DNA from: an uncultured Oscillospiraceae bacterium
GTDB taxonomy: Bacteria > Bacillota > Clostridia > Oscillospirales > Oscillospiraceae
Assembly: GCA_910587645.1 (NCBI GenBank)
Contig: CAJUNA010000042.1
Span: 35,554 to 99,553 of the forward strand
Reading direction: 5' to 3'
Length of the DNA: 64,000 nucleotides
The notes beneath the pieces are model-generated. The model made no database searches and had not been told where the DNA came from. It saw only the letters and a list, made by a program, of their open reading frames with translations. Below are positions 34,112-42,645 of the stretch, one piece after another (position 1 is the first letter of the stretch; each line of letters starts with the position of its first letter). A program made the translations under genes and the position numbers.

Positions 34112-35056
34112 ATGCCGCCCAAAATTCTCTGTGTCGTTGGCCCTACCGCCTGCGGCAAAACAAAAATGGGAATCCTCCTTGCCCAACGCTTCAGCGGGGA
34201 AATCATCAGTGTGGATTCCATGCAGATCTACCGGGGAATGGAAACCGGCACCGCCGCGCCAACTGGGGCGGAACGCGCCGCGGTTCCCCACCACATGGTC
34301 GCCATAGCGGATCCCGGCGATAACTGGTCTGTGGCTAAATTTGTGGAGACCGCTGGCAGCTGCATACAGGACATTCTGAGAAGAAATAAACTCCCCGTCC
34401 TGGTGGGCGGTACTGGGCTTTACCTGGACGCGATCGTATCGGGGAGACACTTCGCGCCGGGGAGCGCCGGGAGCGCCGTGCGGGAAGCCCTGCAAGCGGA
34501 GCTGGATACCGTAGGAATTGAACCCCTGCTGGCGGAACTGCGGCAGGCAGACCCGGTCTCGGCGGAACGGCTCCATCCGGCGGATACCAAAAGGATCCTC
34601 CGCGCCCTGGAAGTCTTTCGGGAGACCGGAAAAACCATCTCCCAGCACAACCAGGAAACCCGGGACCTGCCGAAAAAATATGACCCCATTTACATCGGCC
34701 TCGCTTTCCGGAACCGGGAGGACATGAAAAACCTGATTGGCCGCCGGGTGGACAAAATGATGGAAAACGGCCTGCTGGACGAGGTTCGCGCCCTGTTGGA
34801 CGCAGGGATCCCCAGGTCCTCCACCGCCTTGCAGGCCATCGGGTATAAGGAGCTGCTCCCCGCCCTGGAGGGAACCGTCTCCGTGGAGGACGCCGTAGAA
34901 GAAATCAAGCTCCGCTCCCGGCAGTACGCCAAGCGGCAGCTTACCTGGCTGCGGAAAAATCAGGATATTCATTGGGTCTATTGGGAAAAAGAGCGTAATT
35001 TTGCGGACGCTCTCCAAATTGCGACAGAAATCATCATGGGGGAAGGGCTACAATAG
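34112..35056 (+). CDS. miaA: tRNA dimethylallyltransferase
   Basis: The 314-residue enzyme transfers dimethylallyl from DMAPP to N6 of A37 in tRNAs reading UNN codons. Motifs: P-loop VVGPTACGKT (about 7-16), DSMQIYRGMETGTA, PHHMVAIADP, VGGTGLYLDAI and RRYAKRQ-like RQYAKRQLTWLR. ATG 34112 gives the normal family length; a 35-codon in-frame extension has no ribosome site. The 218 nt between mutL and this gene hold nothing recognisable. Confidence 0.96.
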   Translation: MPPKILCVVGPTACGKTKMGILLAQRFSGEIISVDSMQIYRGMETGTAAPTGAERAAVPHHMVAIADPGDNWSVAKFVETAGSCIQDILRRNKLPVLVGGTGLYLDAIVSGRHFAPGSAGSAVREALQAELDTVGIEPLLAELRQADPVSAERLHPADTKRILRALEVFRETGKTISQHNQETRDLPKKYDPIYIGLAFRNREDMKNLIGRRVDKMMENGLLDEVRALLDAGIPRSSTALQAIGYKELLPALEGTVSVEDAVEEIKLRSRQYAKRQLTWLRKNQDIHWVYWEKERNFADALQIATEIIMGEGLQ

Positions 35057-35122
35057 GGTTTGGGCGGACATGCGGCCCCGCCGCCGTCCAGCCCCTATTA
35101 AACAAAAGAGAGGTAGACAACT

Positions 35123-35359
35123 ATGAGCAAATCTCCCAACCTGCAAGACGTATTCCTGGCTTCCGTCCGCCGGACGGAAACCCCCGTTACCGTGTTCCTG
35201 ATGAACGGGTTCCAAATGCGAGGCACCATTACGGGGTTCGATTCCTTTACCGTGGTCCTCACCGCTGAGGGCAAGCAGAATCTCATCTATAAGCATGCCA
35301 TCTCTACTGTCAGCCCAGCCCGTACCGTTGATCTGGCGGAGTGGGAGGATACCCTGTAA
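35123..35359 (+). CDS. hfq: RNA chaperone Hfq
   Basis: The 78-residue Sm-like protein carries both Sm motifs: VFLMNGFQMRGTITGFDSFTVVL and the YKHAIST version of the Sm2 KHA loop. It binds sRNAs and mRNAs as a hexamer. It lies directly downstream of miaA, as in most Clostridia, with AGAGAGG upstream. The C-terminal tail is short. Confidence 0.96.
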   Translation: MSKSPNLQDVFLASVRRTETPVTVFLMNGFQMRGTITGFDSFTVVLTAEGKQNLIYKHAISTVSPARTVDLAEWEDTL

Positions 35360-35409
35360 CCCACCAGTTCCACCATACCACCAGCCCCCTGTAGAAACGA
35401 GAGATACAT

Positions 35410-36711
35410 ATGAAAACTGGTACACTTGCCACAAAATTGATGCTGGCCGCCATCTTCTTGACGGTGCTGGTCTATTTCGCCGTCAACCTGATAGCCTACT
35501 TCTCCGATCCCTATAGCACCGCCGTGGCCTACGCCTATACCGGCGAAAAGGCTGTCACTGTCTCCGGATATGTAGTCCGGGACGAGGAGGTTCTCGCCGG
35601 CGGAGGCGACCTGGTCTATTCCTCCCGGGGCGAGGGGGAGCGGGTAGGCCGGGGGGGCACTGTAGCCCTGATCTACCCCACCGTCCAGGCCCTTGACGAT
35701 GCCAATACCCTGCGGGAACTGTCCAGCCAATTGGAGCAGCTTCTCTACGCCCGCTCCCTTTCCGCTGGAAGCCAGGCCACCGCGCGGCTGGATGAGGAGA
35801 TCACCGCCGCCCTGTCCAGCTTCCGGGGCGCTATGGCGGACGGCAGGCTACAGGACGCCGGAGAGCAGGGAGAAGCCCTGCGCACCGCTGTCCTGCGGCG
35901 CAGCTACGCTTTCTTCGGCGATATGGACCTGGATGCGTCCATCGCTTCCCTACAGGAGCGGATCAGCGGCTTGTCCGCTGCCGCTGAAGCCGATGTGACC
36001 CGGGTTTCCGCGCCAAAAGCCGGGCTGTTCTCCGGATTGGTGGACGGGTATGAGGGGATCTTGAATCTGGAAAACATCCAGGAGATGACCCCGGAGACCT
36101 ACCGGGCCATCACGCCCCCGGCTGACATATCAGGTGTGGGAAAGATGGTCTATGGCGATAGCTGGGCCTTCGTATCCCTTATGCGCAGTGAAGACGTGAA
36201 GGAGATGCAGGAGGGCGATACCGTCACCCTCCGCTTTCAGAAGGGGCTGGATCGTGATATGCGTATGAAGGTGTCCTATATCAGCGCCGAGGAGGGCGGG
36301 CGAAAGGTTGTGGTATTTTCCTCGGGGAAATACCTGCATCTGGCCACGCTGCTGCGGCACCAGAATGTCCAGGTGATCTTTGAGAGCTACGATGGTGTGC
36401 GGGTGCCCCGCAGCGCCCTACGGGTAGACGGGCAGGCTGTCTCCGATGAAAACGGCCAGCCGGTGCTGGACAGCCAGGGAAATCCGAAAACCCAGAGCGT
36501 GACCTGCGTTTACTGCCTGTGGGGCGATACCGCGCGGCAGAAGCCGGTACAGATCTTATGGCAGGAGGACGACTATATCCTGGTGGCGCCGGACGAGGAG
36601 GCGCTTTCCGCGTTTTCCTCAGAACAGGCCAGGGAGAGCCGCCGTCTCCGTCCTGGGGACCAGGTGATTACTGCGGCGGCGGATATCTATGACGGGAAGG
36701 TGGTACGATGA
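35410..36711 (+). CDS. HlyD-like membrane-anchored adaptor protein
   Basis: The 433-residue protein has a single N-terminal transmembrane helix (about 10-32) and an extracytoplasmic body: a lipoyl/barrel-sandwich part (VSGYVVRDEEVLAGGG to RVGRGGTVALIYP, about 50-95), a coiled coil (about 100-195) and a C-terminal beta-barrel region (about 240-420). This is the layout of HlyD-type membrane-fusion proteins, but no export ATPase is adjacent. It is commonly found between hfq and yggS-sepF in this group, which suggests an envelope or division role rather than toxin export. Overlaps yggS by 4 nt. Confidence 0.78.
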   Translation: MKTGTLATKLMLAAIFLTVLVYFAVNLIAYFSDPYSTAVAYAYTGEKAVTVSGYVVRDEEVLAGGGDLVYSSRGEGERVGRGGTVALIYPTVQALDDANTLRELSSQLEQLLYARSLSAGSQATARLDEEITAALSSFRGAMADGRLQDAGEQGEALRTAVLRRSYAFFGDMDLDASIASLQERISGLSAAAEADVTRVSAPKAGLFSGLVDGYEGILNLENIQEMTPETYRAITPPADISGVGKMVYGDSWAFVSLMRSEDVKEMQEGDTVTLRFQKGLDRDMRMKVSYISAEEGGRKVVVFSSGKYLHLATLLRHQNVQVIFESYDGVRVPRSALRVDGQAVSDENGQPVLDSQGNPKTQSVTCVYCLWGDTARQKPVQILWQEDDYILVAPDEEALSAFSSEQARESRRLRPGDQVITAAADIYDGKVVR

Positions 36712-37400
36712 CAACTATCGGGGAAAATATCCGGGCGATCCGGGAAAGAATGGAGCGGGCCGCCCGGGCGGCGGGCCGGAATCCTGAGGATATCCTTTTG
36801 GTTGGCGCCAGCAAAATGAACAGCGCGGACGCCTGCCGGGAAGCAATCGCGGCGGGAATCGATGCGCTGGGAGAAAACCGGGTACAGGAAATGGCCGCCA
36901 AGCTGGAACAAGGCGCTTACACAGGCGCGCCCCTGCACTTTATTGGGCACTTGCAGCGCAATAAGGTCAGGCAGGTGGTGGGCCGGGTGGAGCTGATCCA
37001 CTCCGCCGGCTCCCTGGAGCTGCTGGAGGAGATTGACCGGCAGGCGGGCAGGCGCGGCCTAGTCCAGGACGTGCTGCTGGAGGTCAACATCGGCGGGGAG
37101 GAGAGCAAAAGCGGCTTCTCTGCCCAGGAGCTTTACCCATCGGCTGAGCGGGCCAGGACATTTTCCCACATCCGTGTCCGCGGGCTGATGACAATTCCGC
37201 CTGTGGAGCGGGAACCTCATGGAAATTTGCCGTATTTCGTAAAAGTTTCCCAGCTTTATGTTGACATAAGCGGAGATTTGTACGATAATGGATTTAAATA
37301 TCTGTCCATGGGAATGAGCGATGATTTTGAGGACGCGATTGCCGCCGGAGCGACTATGATTCGGGTGGGATCCGCCATTTTCGGACATAGGCAGTACTAA
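36708..37400 (+). CDS. YggS/PROSC pyridoxal-phosphate homeostasis protein
   Basis: The 230-residue alanine-racemase-N-fold protein binds PLP and maintains vitamin B6 balance. The PLP lysine is in LLVGASKMNSAD (near residue 35), followed by ALGENRVQEMAAKL, HFIGHLQRNKVR, EVNIGGEESKSGF, RGLMTIPP and SMGMSDDFEDAI AAGATMIRVGSAIFG-type ends. Coupled to the preceding gene by an ATGA overlap and 14 nt ahead of sepF. Confidence 0.95.
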   Translation: MTTIGENIRAIRERMERAARAAGRNPEDILLVGASKMNSADACREAIAAGIDALGENRVQEMAAKLEQGAYTGAPLHFIGHLQRNKVRQVVGRVELIHSAGSLELLEEIDRQAGRRGLVQDVLLEVNIGGEESKSGFSAQELYPSAERARTFSHIRVRGLMTIPPVEREPHGNLPYFVKVSQLYVDISGDLYDNGFKYLSMGMSDDFEDAIAAGATMIRVGSAIFGHRQY

Positions 37401-37414
37401 AGGAGGTTTCCGCC

Positions 37415-37864
37415 ATGAGCTTTTTTGACAACATCAAGAGAATGATCAGTCCCCTCAGCGATGAGGACGATGATTATGAGGATATTTTTGACGACCGCGA
37501 TTCACCCTTTATCGATGACCGTTCCCGCGGGGGCGACCGCTCCGGCAGCTCCGACAGCCGCCGGAAAATCGTCAATATCCATGCCACCACCCAGCTTAAG
37601 GTGGTGCTGGTAAAGCCCGAGCGGTTCGAGGCCGCCAGCGAGATCGCCGACCACCTCAAGGAAAAGCGTACCGTAGTAGTGAACCTGGAGTCTACACACA
37701 AGGATATCGCCCGGCGGCTTATTGACTTCCTGTCCGGCGTGGCCTACGCGGGGGAAGGGAAAATCAAAAAGGTGGCCGCCAATACATACATCATTACGCC
37801 CTATTCCGTGGATATCCAGGGTGACTTGATTGATGAGCTGGAAAGTAACGGTATGTACTTCTAG
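37415..37864 (+). CDS. sepF: Cell division protein SepF
   Basis: The 149-residue protein has an N-terminal amphipathic membrane-binding helix (MSFFDNIKRMISPLSDEDDD), an acidic linker, and the C-terminal SepF domain (about 65-145) with VVLVKPERFEAASEIADHL, VVVNLESTHKDIARRLIDFLSG and a final beta-strand YIITPYSVDI. SepF links FtsZ to the membrane in Gram-positives. It sits in the canonical yggS-sepF-divIVA order. Confidence 0.96.
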   Translation: MSFFDNIKRMISPLSDEDDDYEDIFDDRDSPFIDDRSRGGDRSGSSDSRRKIVNIHATTQLKVVLVKPERFEAASEIADHLKEKRTVVVNLESTHKDIARRLIDFLSGVAYAGEGKIKKVAANTYIITPYSVDIQGDLIDELESNGMYF

Positions 37865-37902
37865 CAGCCGCTTCACAGAAGAACTAGGGAGGAACAACCA
37901 CG

Positions 37903-38772
37903 ATGATGACCCCGCAGGAGGTAGCAAACTGCACGTTTGCAAAATCTATGGTAGGCGGCTATAATATGGCATCGGTGGATGACTTTTTGGACAAGCTCAC
38001 CGAGGATTACGCCGCCCTCTATAAGGAAAACGCCGCATTGAAGGCAAAGCTGAAAATGACTGTGGACAAAATGAGCGAATACAAGGAGTCCGAGGACGCG
38101 ATCCGCTCTACCCTGCTGGCCGCGCAGAAAATGTCTACCGCTATGATCAGCGAGGCGGAGCAGAAGCGGGACGCCTTGATCGGCGGCGCTACCTCCGCCG
38201 CTAAAAACCGTATGGCTGAATTGCAGCAGCAGATCGCTGACGCGGAGCGGCGGCTGGCGTCTGTCCGCTTCCAGGTGGACAGGGAGCTGGAAACCGAGCG
38301 GAAACGGCTGACGGCTGGTCAGGAACAGCTTCGCAGGTTCATCCAGGAAGTGCGGGCGGTATGCAACGAGGAATTGCGGAATCTGGAGCTGCTGCCGGAG
38401 CTGCCGGTGGAAGAGCCGGAAATGCAGGTGGCTCAGGCCGCGCCGCCCACCGTACCGGCGTCTGCCGCCATGGCGGCGGTGGAAATACCGGAAACGGTGG
38501 AGGAAATGCCTAACACTGGGGCGGATATGCCGGAAATCCCGGAGATGGAGCAGGCGGTAGCCGCTTTCGCCCCCATCCAAGAGCCGGAGGAAACGGAGGA
38601 ACCTCCAAAACCGCGACAGCCGTTAAAGCTGAACCGCTTTCAGAAGAAAGCGTCTGCGGCGGCGCTGCCGGAGGAAGACCCTTTTGCCGAGGATGAGCTG
38701 GAGGATGCGTCTGACACCAGGGTACTGAATTTGGATGACTTGCAGTTCGGCCCAAATTATATGAAGGATTGA
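37903..38772 (+). CDS. divIVA: DivIVA-domain protein
   Basis: The 289-residue protein has a DivIVA N-terminal domain (MTPQEVANCTFAKSMVGGYNMASVDDFLDKL, lipid-binding, about 1-60), a long coiled coil (about 40-165, rich in Glu/Lys/Gln) and an acidic proline-rich C-terminal tail. Such proteins mark negatively curved membrane at division sites and poles. The start may be either of two adjacent ATGs (37903 or 37906). Terminator 38782-38807 closes the operon. Confidence 0.92.
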   Translation: MMTPQEVANCTFAKSMVGGYNMASVDDFLDKLTEDYAALYKENAALKAKLKMTVDKMSEYKESEDAIRSTLLAAQKMSTAMISEAEQKRDALIGGATSAAKNRMAELQQQIADAERRLASVRFQVDRELETERKRLTAGQEQLRRFIQEVRAVCNEELRNLELLPELPVEEPEMQVAQAAPPTVPASAAMAAVEIPETVEEMPNTGADMPEIPEMEQAVAAFAPIQEPEETEEPPKPRQPLKLNRFQKKASAAALPEEDPFAEDELEDASDTRVLNLDDLQFGPNYMKD

Positions 38773-38781
38773 GAGAAGAGA

Positions 38782-38807
38782 AAAAGGCGGCGCGAGCCGC
38801 CTTTTTT
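38782..38807 (+). terminator. Terminator of the mutL-divIVA block
   Basis: AAAGGCGGC-GCGA-GCCGCCTTTTTT, 10 nt after the divIVA stop. Confidence 0.9.
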
Positions 38808-38864
38808 GACCGTCCTGATAGAGAAAGAAAATGTGCGCCGCGCGCGTATAGAAAGGAGACATTT

Positions 38865-39710
38865 ATGCCGGATCAGCCTGTGATTGCTTTACTCTATGAC
38901 TTTGACAAGACACTCTGTACCCAGGATATGCAGAACTACGCCTTTATCCCCTCCCTGGGCCTGGCCCCGGGGGACTTTTGGAAAATCGCCAACGACTTTG
39001 GGCGGCGGGAGAAAATGGACAGTGTCCTGGCCTATATGTACGCCATGCTCTGGGAATCTGAGAAGCGGGGCATCCCACTTACACGCAAAAGCTTGAACCG
39101 GTGCGGGAGGAATATCTCCTTCTTCCCCGGCGTGGAGGATTGGTTTGAACGGCTCAACAAGTACGGCGCATTGTTCGGCGCCCAGGTGGAGCACTACGTC
39201 ATTTCTTCCGGGCTGCGGGAGATTATTGACGGCAGCGCCATCGCCGGGGCCTTCAAGGAGATTTACGCCAGCGAGTTCCTCTACGATGGGGAGGGGAGGC
39301 CGGTGTGGCCCAGGCTGGCGGTGAATTTTACCGCCAAGACCCAGTTTGTGTACCGCATTAATAAGGGCGTCCTGGATGTGTCCGATGACCGCACCTTGAA
39401 CGACTCCATGCCCGATGACAGTAAGCGGGTGCCTTTTACCAACATGATCTACCTGGGGGACGGGCTGAGCGATGTGCCTTGCATGAAAATGATGCGGGCC
39501 TACGGCGGGCAGGCCATCGCCGTGTACCAAGCGGTCAATAAGCGGGGCGTGGAGCAGCTTCTCAGACAGGGGAGGGTGGACTTTATCTATCCGGCCGACT
39601 ACCGGGAGGGAACCGCGCTGGAGATCACCGTGAAGAATATTATCCGGAAAATGGCCGTCAGCTACCAGCTGGCGGAGGAAAATGCGCGGCAATTGCGGAT
39701 GATTCCATAA
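38865..39710 (+). CDS. HAD-family phosphatase
   Basis: The 281-residue HAD-superfamily hydrolase has motif I DFDKTLCT (near residue 14), a helical cap, motif II VISSGL (near 122), the motif III lysine around residue 180 and motif IV YLGDGLSDVPCM (near 205). The order and the SSG motif resemble phosphoserine-phosphatase-like HAD enzymes. Substrate is unknown. ATG 38865 follows AAAGGAGAC; upstream in-frame codons run through the terminator and are not used. Confidence 0.9.
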   Translation: MPDQPVIALLYDFDKTLCTQDMQNYAFIPSLGLAPGDFWKIANDFGRREKMDSVLAYMYAMLWESEKRGIPLTRKSLNRCGRNISFFPGVEDWFERLNKYGALFGAQVEHYVISSGLREIIDGSAIAGAFKEIYASEFLYDGEGRPVWPRLAVNFTAKTQFVYRINKGVLDVSDDRTLNDSMPDDSKRVPFTNMIYLGDGLSDVPCMKMMRAYGGQAIAVYQAVNKRGVEQLLRQGRVDFIYPADYREGTALEITVKNIIRKMAVSYQLAEENARQLRMIP

Positions 39711-39796
39711 ATTTTACAGGGACAGGAACATTGGCGGTTCTTTTGCGTCTATTAGGGTAGAGACGCCTTTTCAAACGACAAAAGGAGGAAATGATG

Positions 39797-40819
39797 ATGA
39801 AAAAGAAGCTTCTTGCCCTGATTGCGCTGGTTATGGTACTGTCCCTTGCCGCATGCGGCAGTAACGCCGGGAGCAAGGGCGATATGGAAATCTCTACCGA
39901 TTCCGCGCCCCAGGCCAAGCCTGTGCTGCCGGAAGATGGGGCTGACGTCAACTATGCGGCGGGGGAGATGTATCCTGACGCCCCGATGGAGGGCGTGGAT
40001 GGGGGGATATCCTTCAGCAATGACTACAACGGCGCGCCGCAAAACGCCAAGATCATCTACACCGCCGACATGGAGTTGGAGACCAAGGAGTTCGAGGCCG
40101 CAACCCAGGCGGTGGCGGACGCCGTGGCCAGTGCGGGAGGCTATTTCGAAAGCCGCAGCGTCAGTCAAGGGGGGCGCTACCGCAGTATGAGCTGCACCGT
40201 GCGGGTCCCGGTTGAGAATTTCCGCGCTTTTTTGGAGCAGGCCGGGGAAGCCGCCCATGTGACAAGCTGTTCCGATTACAGCGATGATGTGAGCGAGGTG
40301 TATTATGACAGCGAAGCGCGGCTCACTACCCAGCGGACAAAGCTGGAACGGCTCCAGGAACTTCTAAGCAAGGCCGAGGCCATGGAGGACATTATTACGA
40401 TTGAAAGCGCCATCAGTGAGACGGAATTGCAGATTGAGTATTTGACCGGGAGCCTGCGGAAGTATGACAGCCAGATCAATTACTCCACCGTTAATTTGCA
40501 GCTCTATGAGGTCTACCGGCTGTCCACCGATGAGGAAGTCCCCCAGACCTTCGGGGAACGGCTGGGGTTCGCGTTTGTCTCCGGCTTGCAGCAGGGGGTG
40601 GAGAATCTGGAGGACTTCGCCATCTTTATCGCCTGCAATTGGCTGTCGCTGCTGGTTTGGGCGGCGGTAATCGCGGCTACTGTGCTGGCGCTACGCAAGT
40701 TCAGGCTGCGGCGGAAAGCGGTGAAGCTTGCCGCTGAGGTCCGGCAGGCGGCGGCGCGGTATGCCAAGCCTTCCGGGGAGGATGCGCCTGCGGCAACGAC
40801 GGAAAATAAGGATGAATAA
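39797..40819 (+). CDS. DUF4349 lipoprotein
   Basis: The 340-residue product has a lipoprotein signal peptide with lipobox LAAC at its end (about residue 20), a disordered acidic stretch, a DUF4349 domain (about 80-250; an IIYTADMELETKEF strand, GGYFESRSVSQGG, RVPVENFRAFL, then a long coiled coil) and a C-terminal transmembrane helix (about 275-300). Both a lipid anchor and a TM helix make it a double-anchored envelope protein. Three ATGs in a row are possible; 39797 has the best spacing to AGGAGG. Function unknown. Confidence 0.87.
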   Translation: MKKKLLALIALVMVLSLAACGSNAGSKGDMEISTDSAPQAKPVLPEDGADVNYAAGEMYPDAPMEGVDGGISFSNDYNGAPQNAKIIYTADMELETKEFEAATQAVADAVASAGGYFESRSVSQGGRYRSMSCTVRVPVENFRAFLEQAGEAAHVTSCSDYSDDVSEVYYDSEARLTTQRTKLERLQELLSKAEAMEDIITIESAISETELQIEYLTGSLRKYDSQINYSTVNLQLYEVYRLSTDEEVPQTFGERLGFAFVSGLQQGVENLEDFAIFIACNWLSLLVWAAVIAATVLALRKFRLRRKAVKLAAEVRQAAARYAKPSGEDAPAATTENKDE

Positions 40820-40821
40820 TG

Positions 40822-40852
40822 AAAGGACCGGCCTTATGGCCGGCCCTTTTTA
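40822..40852 (+). terminator. Terminator of the DUF4349 gene
   Basis: AAAGGACCGGCC-TTAT-GGCCGGCCCTTTTT. Confidence 0.9.
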
Positions 40853-40859
40853 GTTTTGC

Positions 40860-40907
40860 TTGACAATATCGATATTCGATGTTATACTAATATCGAACAT
40901 CGATATT
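40860..40907 (+). promoter_or_regulatory. Promoter and 43-bp dyad operator of PadR/DUF2812 pair 2
   Basis: TTGACA (40860-40865), a 17-bp spacer and TATACT (40883-40888). A long, nearly perfect dyad with outer arms AATATCGAT (40865-40873) and ATCGATATT (40899-40907) and related inner half-sites fills the spacer and covers the -10 and start. Repressor occupancy would block polymerase directly. Confidence 0.7.
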
Positions 40908-40921
40908 AAGGGGGGCTGACG

Positions 40922-41236
40922 GTGGCACGGGAAAAGTTTCAGACCTTGACGGAGCAGATGTTTTATATTTTGCTGTGCCTGCGGCGGGAGTGCTGCGGCG
41001 CGGATATCATGGAGCAGGCCGCAAGGCTGACGGACAACCAGGTGGTGATCGGGCCGGGAACCCTGTACAGCCTGCTGGAAAGCTTTTTGCAGGAAGGCTT
41101 CATCCAAGAAACCCGGGCGGAGGGGCGGAAGCGGAGCTATCAGATCACCGCAAAGGGGAGACTGCGTCTAGAGGAGGAGGTTCGGCGGCTGCGGCGGCAG
41201 GTGGAGGACTATGGACGGTTTGGAGGGGAGGTCTGA
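40922..41236 (+). CDS. PadR-family transcriptional regulator (pair 2)
   Basis: The 104-residue winged helix-turn-helix protein begins at GTG 40922 behind a G-rich AGGGGGG ribosome site. It contains LTEQMFYILLCLRRECCGADIMEQ, VVIGPGTLYSLLESFLQEGFI and YQITAKGRLRLEEEVRRL. It is clearly paralogous to the regulator at 30423-30734. Cysteines in RRECCG could offer a redox or metal sensing option, which is speculative. The stop lies 2 nt before the DUF2812 start. Confidence 0.92.
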   Translation: MAREKFQTLTEQMFYILLCLRRECCGADIMEQAARLTDNQVVIGPGTLYSLLESFLQEGFIQETRAEGRKRSYQITAKGRLRLEEEVRRLRRQVEDYGRFGGEV

Positions 41237-41238
41237 CC

Positions 41239-42594
41239 ATGGGCAGAGAAATAAAACGGCAGGTTTCTTGGTTTCAGGTGGACGATACAGATGCAATGGC
41301 GCGGCACATGGAGAAAATGGCGGAGAAGGGATGGCTGCTGGACGAGGTGGACAACTGGTTTTGGCATTTCCGGCGGAGCGATCCGGTGAAGGTAAAATAT
41401 GCTGTAACCTATTTCCCTGACGCGTCCGTTTTTGACCCCGCTATGCCGGAGGGGCAGGAGACCTATGCGGACTACTGCGCGGCGGCGGGGTGGGAGTTGG
41501 CGGCGGCTTATGGGCCGGTGCAGTACTTTCGCGCCGCGCGGGAAAATCCGTTGCCCATTGAGACGGATGAAACCGTAAAGCTGGACGCGGTAAGGCGGAC
41601 AATGCGGAAGACGTTCGTACGCAGCTACGGGCTGCTTCTGCTGCTTCCGGCGGTTTGCCTGCCTTTGATGGCGGGGCTGTTTTGGGACGGCCCGGTGGCG
41701 TTTTGCAGCCAATTCTATAATTTGGCTTCGGTGGTCTTGATGGCAGGAATCCTGCTGTTCTGCGGAGGGCTGCTGCTGGATTATCTGGTCTGGGTGCTGC
41801 GGTCCAAGCGTTCTATTGACCGGGGCGGGAGATGTGTGAAGCCCCATACAAAGGCCCGCTTGTGGAGCAGCGGTGCCATGATGGCTTTGTGCGCTGCCGC
41901 AGTGGCCGCAATAGCCTTGCAGGCTGAGGGCATGCGGAACTATTTCTTCGTCCAACTGGCGGTTTATGCAGGTATTATGTTCCTGGGCCGGTGGGTGCTG
42001 AGAAAGTTGAAGGGCAGAAGCGAAAATAAGAGTTCTGTGGTGGCTGGATATCTTTGTTTTGCTGTTGCGGCGGGAATCCTTGTTTCGGCTGCCGGGGCAT
42101 TTCTGTATCCGCCGCTGGCGCGGTTGTTCCAGGAGCCGGAGGAAAAATACACCTATACCACCCCGGGCGGCGGATCCATCACCTGGACCGTCTACCACGA
42201 TGAACTGCCGGTGACGCTGGAGGATTTGGGATTCCGCGTCTCTGAGGAAGACCACTGCTCCTACCGGGCAGAGGTGGAGCGGTCACCGCTGGCTTCCGTT
42301 GGCAAGTACCGGCAGGAGGCCTTGCATCTGGACAGCGGTTTGCCGGATTTGACGTACCGCGTGTATGAAACGCCTTGGCCATGGCTTTTGGAGCAGTGCT
42401 GGGAGCAGCTTTTGGAGGAGGAGCGGGATTCTCCCTTCCCGCTGGAGGAAATTGACCCTACCCCCTGGGGAGCGATACAAGCCTGCCAGCCGGAGGATTT
42501 GGACGTCTATTACCTGCTGTATCCGAACCGGGTGGTGTTAATCCGGGGCGTGGAGATGGAACAATCGGTGGTGGCGGCTGGTATGCTGGCATAA
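41239..42594 (+). CDS. DUF2812 membrane protein (pair 2)
   Basis: The 451-residue product has an N-terminal DUF2812 domain (about 1-115; MEKMAEKGWLLDEVDNWFWHF, VKYAVTYFPDASVF, YADYCAAAGWELAAAYGPVQYF), then six hydrophobic segments (about 130-150, 165-190, 215-235, 240-260, 275-300) and an extracytoplasmic C-terminal domain. It is larger than its paralogue at 30731-31909 and shares the domain layout. Together with the PadR gene it forms a two-gene unit closed by the terminator at 42596-42630. Confidence 0.85.
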   Translation: MGREIKRQVSWFQVDDTDAMARHMEKMAEKGWLLDEVDNWFWHFRRSDPVKVKYAVTYFPDASVFDPAMPEGQETYADYCAAAGWELAAAYGPVQYFRAARENPLPIETDETVKLDAVRRTMRKTFVRSYGLLLLLPAVCLPLMAGLFWDGPVAFCSQFYNLASVVLMAGILLFCGGLLLDYLVWVLRSKRSIDRGGRCVKPHTKARLWSSGAMMALCAAAVAAIALQAEGMRNYFFVQLAVYAGIMFLGRWVLRKLKGRSENKSSVVAGYLCFAVAAGILVSAAGAFLYPPLARLFQEPEEKYTYTTPGGGSITWTVYHDELPVTLEDLGFRVSEEDHCSYRAEVERSPLASVGKYRQEALHLDSGLPDLTYRVYETPWPWLLEQCWEQLLEEERDSPFPLEEIDPTPWGAIQACQPEDLDVYYLLYPNRVVLIRGVEMEQSVVAAGMLA

Positions 42595-42595
42595 T

Positions 42596-42630
42596 AAACG
42601 AGCGCGGAGCATCTGCTTCGCGCTCGTTTG
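42596..42630. terminator. Bidirectional terminator
   Basis: AAACGAGCGCGGAGC-ATCT-GCTTCGCGCTCGTTT, between the convergent DUF2812 and TRAP permease genes. Confidence 0.85.
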
Positions 42631-42645
42631 TAAAGAGGAGGGCGG

